From: Bacillota bacterium
GTDB lineage: Bacteria > Bacillota > SHA-98 > UBA4971
NCBI GenBank assembly: GCA_024653485.1
Contig: JANLFY010000011.1
Coordinates: 1-64,000, forward strand
Direction of reading: 5' to 3'
Length of the DNA: 64,000 bases
In this document: positions 7,286 through 15,045 of the stretch, one piece after another
Layout: each line of letters begins with the position of its first letter
Numbering within the stretch: the first letter of the stretch is position 1
Position numbers and translations under genes: made by a program
The notes under the pieces: model-generated
What the model saw: the letters and a program-made list of their open reading frames with translations, nothing else
Database searches by the model: none
What the model was told of the DNA's origin: nothing

Positions 7286-8847
7286 TGCTTGAAAAGGGCC
7301 TGGGTCGGCACGACCGACACCTTCGTCTTGCGCAGGGCGTTACGGGAGAAGATCTAGAGGAGCTTGGCAGGAAGTTTCTATCGCAGCGTGTGCTGGTAAC
7401 CGGAGATGAAGCATTTCTTGACACCAGAGAGGGCCGACTCACCGTAGTTACAGCCCTCAACCTTATCGTACGCTTTTGCCCTAAGATCGATATAGATCTT
7501 GGTAATCATCGCCGCCTAGTTACTGACTCCCTCGGGGTTCTTAATCGTGTCGACCAGAGTCCCAATGCATGCTTCAACGAAGTGAGAGGAGCACCCTGGG
7601 AGGAGTATGACGCTGTTCTGTACGCCGGGCGGCTGCCAGAATGCGGTCCGAACGTAACTAGCGTAGTCGGTAGTGGCTGGCTTGCAGGTGTCTCGTGCTA
7701 TGGACCAACACCTGATCTGCCTGGAGGCCCTTATAATCCGTTTGGCCCGCTTATCGCGGCGACCTTCGGTGCTGCCGAGGTCTTCAAGCGGCTTATACGG
7801 GCACGGCCGGGTGCGGTGTCTTTCTTTTCACCGACCGTCTTTTCCGCCTATTCATATAGAGTGTATGGTTGCTGCGAACCTACAGAGCTAGAACCGACCT
7901 TACCAGCGGAAACGTGCCTTCCCGAGGTGTTCCTAGCAGGGGCCGGAGCCGTGGGCAATGCGTTCGCATATGCACTCAGGAACGTTCCCGGAGTAACGGG
8001 CCCATGCGCCGTAGTAGATCGCGAGGATTTGGACGACGAGACTAACCTGAACCGGTATCTTTTGGCTTTCCATGAGGACGCCTACGGCGAGGAGCCGGTC
8101 CGCAAGGTCGATCTCGTAGCTCGAGCCTTCGAGAACACTGGTATTAAGTGTCGCCTGTACAAGATCGAGATCGACGAGTACCTCAAGCGCATCTTTGATA
8201 AGGCTGAGCCACATCCTGACGTAGTAATCAGCGCTGTAGATAACAACGATGTTCGTCCGTCGCTCCAGAAGCTTTGGCCTGATCTATTGGTCGAAGGAGC
8301 GACAAGTGACAGTGTGTTCCAGGTGTCCAGGCATGCCTATGTGGATGAACTGGCGTGCCTCATGTGCATTCATAGTATTCACCACGCGGCACAGAGCCAC
8401 GAGCCTTACGAAACCCAAGCTGCAAAGAGATCGGGTCTTTCTGATAAAGAGGTTCGGGATGCACTCCACGACGAGAAGTTGGTGGTTACCCCAGCGGACG
8501 TAGATGCCGCGCCTGAAGATAAGCGGGCGTTCCTCAAGGAGCGAGTAGGCAGGCCCATATGCTCCGTCCTCACGGAAATCGAAACGCTTTCTAAAACCCC
8601 TATGGAAATGCCGCCTGCGGCTACCGTTTCTTTTGTGTCGATGGCTGCGGGAGCACTCGCAGCGGCAGAGGTTGTCAAATGGGCATCTGGAATTGGCTCG
8701 CGGCTAGAAACCCTTTTCCAAATGGACATGTTCTGTCCCATAGAAAACGCCGTACTTCAGGGAGTGGAGAAGTCTCAACGTTGCCAATGCTACACCCGGC
8801 GCCGTCAGATCGACCAGTACAGGGCCTCTGCGTTCTCTAGAAGATGA
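7285..8847 (+). CDS. bilD: E1-like ubiquitin-activating enzyme (BilD-like)
   Basis: A 520-aa two-domain E1. An alternative GTG at 7282 exists, but the ATG at 7285 has GGAGG 7 nt upstream; residue numbers below count from the GTG. Residues about 1-205 look like an inactive N-terminal adenylation-type domain, starting with GLGRHDRHLRLAQG. Residues 215-340 are the active ThiF/Rossmann domain: FLAGAGAVGNAF nucleotide loop, VVDREDLDDETNLNRYL (acidic residue, Asn and Arg for ATP/Mg), Lys275, and VISAVDNNDVR. CLMC (359/362) and CQC (501/503) fit a structural zinc site. Cys427 in RPICSVLTEIETLS is the best candidate thioester cysteine. It would adenylate the modifier, take it as a thioester and pass it to the E2. 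Operon partners exclude a simple thiamine or molybdopterin role. Confidence 0.88.
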   Translation: MLEKGLGRHDRHLRLAQGVTGEDLEELGRKFLSQRVLVTGDEAFLDTREGRLTVVTALNLIVRFCPKIDIDLGNHRRLVTDSLGVLNRVDQSPNACFNEVRGAPWEEYDAVLYAGRLPECGPNVTSVVGSGWLAGVSCYGPTPDLPGGPYNPFGPLIAATFGAAEVFKRLIRARPGAVSFFSPTVFSAYSYRVYGCCEPTELEPTLPAETCLPEVFLAGAGAVGNAFAYALRNVPGVTGPCAVVDREDLDDETNLNRYLLAFHEDAYGEEPVRKVDLVARAFENTGIKCRLYKIEIDEYLKRIFDKAEPHPDVVISAVDNNDVRPSLQKLWPDLLVEGATSDSVFQVSRHAYVDELACLMCIHSIHHAAQSHEPYETQAAKRSGLSDKEVRDALHDEKLVVTPADVDAAPEDKRAFLKERVGRPICSVLTEIETLSKTPMEMPPAATVSFVSMAAGALAAAEVVKWASGIGSRLETLFQMDMFCPIENAVLQGVEKSQRCQCYTRRRQIDQYRASAFSRR

Positions 8848-8995
8848 GGCAGTGAGAAGTTCCTCAAGAGAAGCTAGAATACGGAGGAACGCACCGCCCG
8901 CATAGAATGGTCACCACAAACCTGAGATGGAGAGGACAGACACAAATTCGTGTGGGTGTCGTGGCTGGCTTGATGTCACTCTGTGTTTCATTACT

Positions 8996-9018
8996 GTGAA
9001 CCACCCCTATAGGTTCAC
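8996..9018. terminator. Possible bidirectional terminator hairpin
   Basis: A 7-bp perfect stem (GTGAACC/GGTTCAC) with a 9-nt loop between the convergent E1 and WecA-like genes; it overlaps the stop of the latter. Neither side has a good T-run, so termination efficiency is uncertain. The remaining bases 8848-8995 hold nothing recognisable. Confidence 0.35.
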
Positions 9019-10095
9019 CAAGGGCATCTCGGTGTCTGTATGGGAGCGATGACGCAGCTCATATGCCTTGATTATCTTCGCTCTAAGCACAACCAGAGCG
9101 GTCCCGCAAATCCCGATAACCGCAACCAAGCTGCGAGGCCACACGCAGGCTGCAGCGGCAGCGGCGGCCAGTGCGATGTTGATACCGAGCACCGCCACTG
9201 TAACCTGCTTGTGAGTATGACCAGCCTGCACCGCTAGTTGGTATGCATGTGTCCGGTGAGCTTCGGTCCACCGTTCCCTGCGCCAAATCCGCCGCAACAG
9301 GGTAGCTGTGGCGTCCACCACAAAGACCCCCAGCAGCAACACCCACACCAGAAGGGGTAAGGCGCCAGAGTTCTCGGATGCGACGGCAAGTACGCCGAAT
9401 GTGAAGCCCAGAAAGCCGCTTCCCACGTCGCCCATGAATATCCTGGCCGGGGGCCAATTCCAGACCAGAAATCCTGCCGACGCGGGAACGAGAAGCGTGC
9501 TAACCAGAGCTATGCTGGCCGCACCAGGAGCCGTCCTAGTCATCCCGGGGTTTGGCAAGAGTCCGACTCTCATTCCTCCGATGAGCAGTGCAGCCGTACC
9601 GGCAACGGTGATCGCTTCGGTTCCAGCGAGGCCGTCGATCCCGTCCATGAAGTTATACAGATTGACGAACCAGACGATCCCGACAACCCCCAAGACAAAG
9701 CCGACTGAACCCAAAGAGAGGCGAGTCACCCCGAGATTGAGCGATGGAAGGCCGCCAAGCCAGTACAAAGCCCACGAGGCGGCAATGACATGCGCCCCGG
9801 CGCGCAGCGTGGCGGGTAGACCGCGCCGATCATCAAGCCAGCCGACACCAGCCACAAGGAGACCACCGCCGCAAATCGCTGCCGCGACTTCGCCGTTGAT
9901 GATGCTGCGCAGAGCCAGAAGTATGACAGTGCCCAGGAAGACAACAACAATGGCTAATCCTCCGCCCCGCGGCGTAGCCACCACGTGGGAGCTTCTGGCG
10001 TTAGGCACGTCGAGGATTCCCCGACGCAAGGCGTATCGCCGCACAACCCCGGTGAGACCATATGCCGCAAGGAACACAAGAGCAGTAATTTGCAT
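9007..10095 (-). CDS. WecA/MraY-family sugar-phosphate:undecaprenyl-phosphate transferase
   Basis: Polytopic membrane enzyme of glycosyltransferase family 4 type (WecA/WbpL/TagO) that starts a polysaccharide repeat on the lipid carrier by moving an N-acetylhexosamine-1-phosphate to undecaprenyl phosphate. Diagnostic motifs: GWLDDRRGLPA, NLYNFMDGIDGLAG, ARIFMGDVGSGFLGF and the cytoplasmic HRTHAYQ loop; about ten hydrophobic helices. The start at ATG 10095 (MQITALVFLAAYGLTG) places the first helix at the N-terminus; the frame is open to 10200, but those extra residues are atypical. It is the last gene of the minus-strand polysaccharide locus, 722 nt after the epimerase. That epimerase neighbour is typical of WbpL/WbpV-like pairs handling N-acetylquinovosamine or N-acetylfucosamine, an inference from context. 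Confidence 0.88.
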   Translation of the reverse strand: MQITALVFLAAYGLTGVVRRYALRRGILDVPNARSSHVVATPRGGGLAIVVVFLGTVILLALRSIINGEVAAAICGGGLLVAGVGWLDDRRGLPATLRAGAHVIAASWALYWLGGLPSLNLGVTRLSLGSVGFVLGVVGIVWFVNLYNFMDGIDGLAGTEAITVAGTAALLIGGMRVGLLPNPGMTRTAPGAASIALVSTLLVPASAGFLVWNWPPARIFMGDVGSGFLGFTFGVLAVASENSGALPLLVWVLLLGVFVVDATATLLRRIWRRERWTEAHRTHAYQLAVQAGHTHKQVTVAVLGINIALAAAAAAACVWPRSLVAVIGICGTALVVLRAKIIKAYELRHRSHTDTEMPLVNL

Positions 10096-10817
10096 GATCT
10101 CCGCAGTCAATCCGGAGTACCTCCACCTCAACCGGCCCGCTTCGAACAGAACTCGCGGTGGGTCCCAACACGCCGCAAGCCCTGCTAACAAGCACGTCAC
10201 GACGCTGCACGGAGGCGCCTACCTACGTTCATACCTTGGAGAAGCGCTTCCATCCGCGCTTGCACCAGGTGCATGCTGCAGGCATCCGGTATTGGGCATT
10301 TGTTAGGCTGCACCGTTGCAGGCCTAGTAGCCGACTCTAGTGCTCTGGAAAGCTACGAACGTGCTCTTAGGTACGCGGAGGAACCCGCGTACCTGCGGAA
10401 TTCGCAACCTGGCATGTCCTACCTGCCGAATGGCTGATGATGATAGAACACCACTCTGATCGATTCACGGCGAGTATGCTCGATAACTCAGCGCTGCGCT
10501 TCAGGAGTCCTTGGAGGGCTAGGCTTCCCGCAGCTCTGCTGATAGGCTCCCTCCATTGGGCGGCACGCGCCAACTACTACCCCAAACCCTCCAGAGTGGT
10601 CCACAAGGAACCACCCGGACGGGACCGGCCATCCGCCCTTTTGACCTTGCTGACTCCTCCGGCGTCACGCTCCTGCCGCTATGGCGCCAAAACGCACTCG
10701 TAGGTATACGTTGCCTCTTGCAGCTTTGAGTGAGTTCCCTCGAGAAGGACCCGGGTTTCCACCCGGCGCCGGTCGGAGTAGAGCGGTACCTTCAACTGGT
10801 TGATCTCGCTCCGCTTC
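10096..10817. other. Intergenic, no gene recognised
   Basis: 722 bp between two polysaccharide genes on the same strand. The small open frames here lack plausible starts or known motifs. The length is unusual inside an otherwise compact locus and may mark a lost gene or a separate promoter for the WecA-like gene, but I see no clear promoter. Confidence 0.4.
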
Positions 10818-11807
10818 TCAAGTCTCGCCTTTGGACCTGTACCAGTCGACGGTCTTCCTAATACCTTCCTCCAAAAGTATCGGCGCTACAAAGCCTACCT
10901 CCTGCCGGAGTCTGGTCACGTCGCACACCGCATCCTCAGTGATCTTCACCACTTGCTCAGGCGTCAGAGGACTCTTGCGCCCAAGCAGCCTTGCTGCCAC
11001 GGTAAGGCACCAACTGCCCACCAGCGCAAGCCGCCGATCTACCCTGACTAGGTGACGAGGTTTGTTGAGTGCCGAGGCAATGGCCGCTACGATCTCGTCA
11101 AGCCTGTACGGTTCGGGGTCTGCAACATTTAGGATGGACACGCCGCTAGGCCCCGGCCATCTGGCAAGTCTACTGCACAGGGCTGCCACGTTGTCGACAT
11201 ATGTCATGCTCTTTCTGTTGGCGCCCTTCCCCAGCACCAGTGGACCGTGTTTCGCCACAGCCTTTATCAGTCGAGAGACATTTCCCGGCTCGCCCTCGCC
11301 GTACACGGTGCTTAACCGGAGAATGGTCAGCCTCATGCCGGTCTCAGCGGCAACATCCGCCGCGGCCTTCTCAGCCATGAGTTTTGATTGACCGTAAGCG
11401 TTGTCTGGCCTGCAGGGGGACTCCTCCTTGAAACTCACACCGCCTTTACCGTACACAGACGTGCTGCTGGCAAACACGAAGTGCCGCACGTTGTTGGCAC
11501 CGGCAGCCCTTGCGATGTTCCTGGTTCCCTCGACGTTAATAGACCGGTACTCGTCTTCTGTCGCTCTTCGGTGGACCGCCGCAGCAAAGTGGAACACTGT
11601 ATCGACGCGTTTAGTCGCCTCGGCAGCTACAGAAGGATCCCTGACGTCGCCGACAACCACATCACGTGAAGAACGTGGTGTCCGGAACGGGGTACGGCGC
11701 ACAAGGCACCGGACGTCCATCCGGTCTGAGAGAAGCTGGTCCACCACACGAGAGCCTATGAAACCGCCGGCTCCCGTAACCAGAACCTTCTCGCCCACGT
11801 ATCCCAC
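10818..11807 (-). CDS. NAD-dependent sugar epimerase/reductase (extended SDR)
   Basis: A 329-aa short-chain dehydrogenase acting on nucleotide sugars. The NAD-binding VTGAGGFIGSRVVDQL motif is at residues about 9-24. The catalytic YxxxK is YGQSKLMAEKAA, with the preceding serine in FASSTSVYGKGG. The sugar-nucleotide half has RLSTVYGEGEPGNVSRL. The GTG start at 11807 follows GGGAG at 3 nt; a second GTG at 11798 is possible. Family knowledge links such proteins beside WecA/WbpL-like transferases to reduction of UDP-4-keto-6-deoxy-GlcNAc or to C4 epimerisation; sequence alone does not separate these. Confidence 0.85.
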   Translation of the reverse strand: MGYVGEKVLVTGAGGFIGSRVVDQLLSDRMDVRCLVRRTPFRTPRSSRDVVVGDVRDPSVAAEATKRVDTVFHFAAAVHRRATEDEYRSINVEGTRNIARAAGANNVRHFVFASSTSVYGKGGVSFKEESPCRPDNAYGQSKLMAEKAAADVAAETGMRLTILRLSTVYGEGEPGNVSRLIKAVAKHGPLVLGKGANRKSMTYVDNVAALCSRLARWPGPSGVSILNVADPEPYRLDEIVAAIASALNKPRHLVRVDRRLALVGSWCLTVAARLLGRKSPLTPEQVVKITEDAVCDVTRLRQEVGFVAPILLEEGIRKTVDWYRSKGET

Positions 11808-11887
11808 GACTCCCTTCGCTCACCGTTCGCTTACAGTCGGTGTCACACGCGGTCAACTGCACCCGACGACAGTTCACCGCAGGCGTA

Positions 11888-12760
11888 TCACCGGATTCCT
11901 CTCCCATCGGTCAGCGCGTCAGATATCCTCATAAACGTGAGCTTTCGACTCCACTCCTCCAGGAAGCGCCGCAGTCTCAGCTCTGCGGTACGCGTTCCGC
12001 CCGAGTGCCTGAGCCTCGTTGCCAAAGACATCCCGGGAACATCAGGTTGCCCGCGGTCCAGCTCCCACGGGTGGAGATAGAAGACTAAGGAAGCTTCCCT
12101 GAGGATGTTCGGAAGACCCAGGCGAAAGATACAATATGGGAGCATCCGAAAGTACCCGCCGCCTGCCCATGGGATCGTAAGATTTCCCGCTCTCACTACA
12201 GATATCGGGATTTCCCAGAACCCTGATCGTACCTCGAAGGGTCTCCGAGGCGCGGGACCCTGGCCGCTGGGCAGTGTCAGTGAGCCGTATCTCTGATGCA
12301 TTGCAAATGGGTGGAGGCTGGAATCGTAAGTGAACCCGTGCTTCCGGAGGATGTCGATCGCGTCATCGTTAATAGAGAAGCACGGCGCGCGATAGCCTTT
12401 GACTGCTTGACCCGTCATGTCTTCGAGCAGCCTTTTAGAGCGGACGATATCCTGCTCGAACTCTTGCAAGGACTGACGCGGTATTAGTTGATGGTTGTAC
12501 CCGTGCGAGGCAACCTCGTGGCCTGCAGATTGAATGTGTTTGACCAAGGACGGGATGCGTTCAGCAACCCATCCGAGGATAAAGAAGGTCGCTTTGAGGT
12601 CGAGATCCTCAAGAATGCTCAGGATTCTTTCGGTCGACTCGGCCACCCGGAGCTGTTGGCCGTCCCACAGGCTTCTCGGGACAAGTGAGCGGAGATTCTC
12701 GCTCTGAAACCAATCCTCTATGTCAAAGGACAGGAAACACGCGTGGGGTGCACGGATCAT
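11888..12760 (-). CDS. Polysaccharide deacetylase (NodB-like)
   Basis: A 290-aa carbohydrate esterase family 4 protein that removes acetyl groups from N-acetylhexosamine residues. Visible metal and catalytic motifs: LSFDIEDWFQ (Asp pair), LKATFFILGWVAE, HEVASHGYNHQ (two His ligands), YRAPCFSIND, and FYLHPWELD near the end. The WFQ and HPWE forms match the exopolysaccharide/PEP-CTERM-type subfamily. There is no signal peptide, which suggests action on lipid-linked intermediates at the cytoplasmic face. Its ATG overlaps the stop of the upstream formyltransferase gene by 4 nt (ATGA), so the two are translationally coupled. Confidence 0.9.
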   Translation of the reverse strand: MIRAPHACFLSFDIEDWFQSENLRSLVPRSLWDGQQLRVAESTERILSILEDLDLKATFFILGWVAERIPSLVKHIQSAGHEVASHGYNHQLIPRQSLQEFEQDIVRSKRLLEDMTGQAVKGYRAPCFSINDDAIDILRKHGFTYDSSLHPFAMHQRYGSLTLPSGQGPAPRRPFEVRSGFWEIPISVVRAGNLTIPWAGGGYFRMLPYCIFRLGLPNILREASLVFYLHPWELDRGQPDVPGMSLATRLRHSGGTRTAELRLRRFLEEWSRKLTFMRISDALTDGRGIR

Positions 12761-13539
12761 ACGAGTCGCCTACCCATTCTCCTGAACTGCCGAACATGCT
12801 CGGGTTTCGGGAACGAGTAATACCTCGCACCTTCTTTGGGCATCGGTTTCAAACGGACGGTTCCAGTCCGGAACTGCTCTATCACTTCAGTGAGCATGTG
12901 CGCTGCCTCGATCTTCGTACGCTTCATGAGTGTGTCTAGAGTGTCGTGAGACCCGATCGGTACCTGCCTCTCCATGATGATGGGACCGTCATCAACTTTC
13001 GGGGCCATTACGTGGACCGTCACGGTCGCCGAGGGCTCACCATTCAGCATCTGCCAGAAGGTCGGAAGCATGCCGCGGTATTCGGGTAACTTACCGCTGT
13101 GCACATTAATGCACCCGTACCGAGGAATGCTGAGAACCTCACGGGAGAATATCTGCGAAGCGGCTACTGAAATGATCAAGCTCGGTGTCAGGGTACGAAG
13201 AAGGTGCAATGACTCTGCAGAGTTGATGTCTACCACATGAAGTAGCGCTGTTCGGGCGAGTGCGCCACGCAATCCCCACCGACGACGGGGCCTGACGATT
13301 TCCACAGCAGAAGCGCAACAGAATTGGAGGCCACGGCGGATGAAGTCGCCCATGCCATAGAAGCGATACATTTCCCTGGCTAGGTCTAGTGTCGACTGCC
13401 GGTTGAGCGGTCTAAGTACAATTATCGCTGGAACCGATACATCCGCTGATAGGTGAAATACCCGTGAGAACTCTTCAAAGAACGCTGACGTATAAAACGG
13501 GTCGTCTTGTGTTACGAGAACAATCCTAAAGCCGTCCAT
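12757..13539 (-). CDS. Formyltransferase-like protein, probable sugar N-formyltransferase
   Basis: A 260-aa protein with the formyl_trans_N (Fmt/PurN-like) fold. The key segment is CINVHSGKLPEYRGM, matching the NxHxSLLPxYRG loop with catalytic Asn and His, followed by TVHVMAPKVDDGPIIM, which carries the conserved aspartate. It lacks the C-terminal domain of methionyl-tRNA formyltransferase. With amino-sugar and polysaccharide neighbours, formylation of a sugar amine using 10-formyl-tetrahydrofolate is the likely role. I chose ATG 13539 because the frame upstream to 13752 overlaps the preceding glycosyltransferase and is not family-like. It overlaps the deacetylase by 4 nt, which suggests that the two modify the same residue. 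Confidence 0.8.
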   Translation of the reverse strand: MDGFRIVLVTQDDPFYTSAFFEEFSRVFHLSADVSVPAIIVLRPLNRQSTLDLAREMYRFYGMGDFIRRGLQFCCASAVEIVRPRRRWGLRGALARTALLHVVDINSAESLHLLRTLTPSLIISVAASQIFSREVLSIPRYGCINVHSGKLPEYRGMLPTFWQMLNGEPSATVTVHVMAPKVDDGPIIMERQVPIGSHDTLDTLMKRTKIEAAHMLTEVIEQFRTGTVRLKPMPKEGARYYSFPKPEHVRQFRRMGRRLV

Positions 13540-13681
13540 CACTGCTACACGCCTCACAAAGACGCCATTCCTTGTCTGCCGTCGCTTGGGCACCCATCTG
13601 GCAAGGTACGACTGTGCCCTTGCCCCTCCATCTTTCTCTGCTTTGCAGCGCCCCGCGTTTCGGACGCGATAGCTGACACTG

Positions 13682-14932
13682 CTATCGGCACCTCCCGCGA
13701 CTATTCGCTTGGCGAACAGCAAGAAGAAGGACGTCTTCCAATTCCTTGGCAATCGTTCGTCTCAAGTACCTTGAAGCAACATGTGCCCTGCCGTTGCGCC
13801 GGCAGGCTTCTCTGAAATCCTCTCTCTGCTTCATTTCCAAGATCGCAGAAGCAAGCGCCTGTGAATCTCCGGGAGGGACTATAAGTCCTGCTTTCGCTTC
13901 AAGCAGGACATCGCAGGACTCCCCGGAAGCGCAAAGGATCACAGGACACCCTACTCCCATGTATTCATATAGTTTCGAAGGAACGCTGTCAGTAAGTTGA
14001 CCGTTCTTTAGCGGAATAACTGCTGCGTCTGCCATTGCGAGATAGGATCGAACCTCCTCTTTTGGAAGTCCAGGCAGGAAGCGAACGTTACTAAGGTTGA
14101 GCGTCGCAGCCATGCGCATTAGTTCGCTCTTCGCAACCCCTTCCCCGATGATCAGGAATTGTACGTCAGGCGTCTGCTTCTCGAGTGTTGATGCCGCCCA
14201 CAACAGAACGTCAACACCCTGAAACCTCCCGATGAGTCCTGCATAAAGCACTACAAAAGCCCCGTCCAGCCCCATCATTGTTCTCAAACGGGTGTCTACG
14301 GGAGCATTTATAAACTCCTCGTCCACACCGTTACGTATGACGTGGATCTTTTCTCGTGGAACGCCTTTCTCGACCAGCTTGTTCACTTTTTGCTCCGTTA
14401 CAACCGTAATGACGCTAGCTTTCCTGTACAAGAACCTCTCTAGTCGTTGTGCAACGCGATTGGCGAGCGAATCGGATTTCAATTCCCCTATTAGTGTAGC
14501 TATCTCGGGCCATATGTCCCGAACGTCAAACACAAATGGGCACCTCTTGAACAAGGCTATCGCACAACCTGAAAGCCCAAGGAATAGAGGTGGGGAACTT
14601 ACAAACGCCATGTCGTACCTCTGCGAATTGAGGATAGACACCAGGCTTGACGACACCACAAATGAAAGCTGATTCGCAAGCCTAGGCGCTGTCCTCGCGC
14701 TCGCCGACACGTACATATAGGTGCGGACGACTTTCAAGTCATCCATGCGCTCAAGTGACCACGGTCGTACCCTGTATGGCTTGAACACTCGTCCGTTAGG
14801 GTAGTTCGGGTAACCTGTCACTACGGTGACATCATGCCCTAGTCTGCTGAGATTCATTGCCAAACCATACATCCGTGCAGCAGGCGCCCCAGTCTCTGGA
14901 GGGAAATAGTGGGTAACAAAGAGAATTCGCAT
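13682..14932 (-). CDS. Glycosyltransferase family 4 (WbuB-like)
   Basis: A 416-aa GT-B fold, retaining glycosyltransferase. The start MRILFVTHYFPPETGAPA is characteristic of the WbuB/fucosamine transferase group; it goes on GHDVTVVTGYPNYPNG and FDVRDIWPE. The C-terminal nucleotide-sugar domain has VLYAGLIGRFQGVD and the EX7E-type segment SKLYEYMGVGCPVI. ATG 14932 is preferred over 14965 because the family starts here. It is cytoplasmic or membrane-associated and adds an amino sugar to the growing lipid-linked repeat; the exact donor is unknown. Confidence 0.88.
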   Translation of the reverse strand: MRILFVTHYFPPETGAPAARMYGLAMNLSRLGHDVTVVTGYPNYPNGRVFKPYRVRPWSLERMDDLKVVRTYMYVSASARTAPRLANQLSFVVSSSLVSILNSQRYDMAFVSSPPLFLGLSGCAIALFKRCPFVFDVRDIWPEIATLIGELKSDSLANRVAQRLERFLYRKASVITVVTEQKVNKLVEKGVPREKIHVIRNGVDEEFINAPVDTRLRTMMGLDGAFVVLYAGLIGRFQGVDVLLWAASTLEKQTPDVQFLIIGEGVAKSELMRMAATLNLSNVRFLPGLPKEEVRSYLAMADAAVIPLKNGQLTDSVPSKLYEYMGVGCPVILCASGESCDVLLEAKAGLIVPPGDSQALASAILEMKQREDFREACRRNGRAHVASRYLRRTIAKELEDVLLLAVRQANSRGRCR

Positions 14933-15045
14933 GATGTACAGCCTCGACTTCCCATAATCAGGCATTGTGCAGCCTCACATCTCTGCAAACGAGCAACCAC
15001 TGAAGCAACGAACGCGCTGCTCAGCACGGCGTATGCGCTGAACCC

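Noticed and set aside
6009-8847. CBASS type II or thiamine/molybdopterin (ThiS/ThiF, MoaD/MoeB) operon
   Set aside because: There is no CD-NTase or CBASS effector, and a true E2 plus JAB with two-domain E1 does not fit cofactor synthesis.
8868-8920. Terminator hairpin directly after the E1 gene
   Set aside because: GTTCCTC/GAGGAAC can pair but with an 18-nt loop and no T-run; the hairpin at 8996-9018 is slightly better, and neither is strong.
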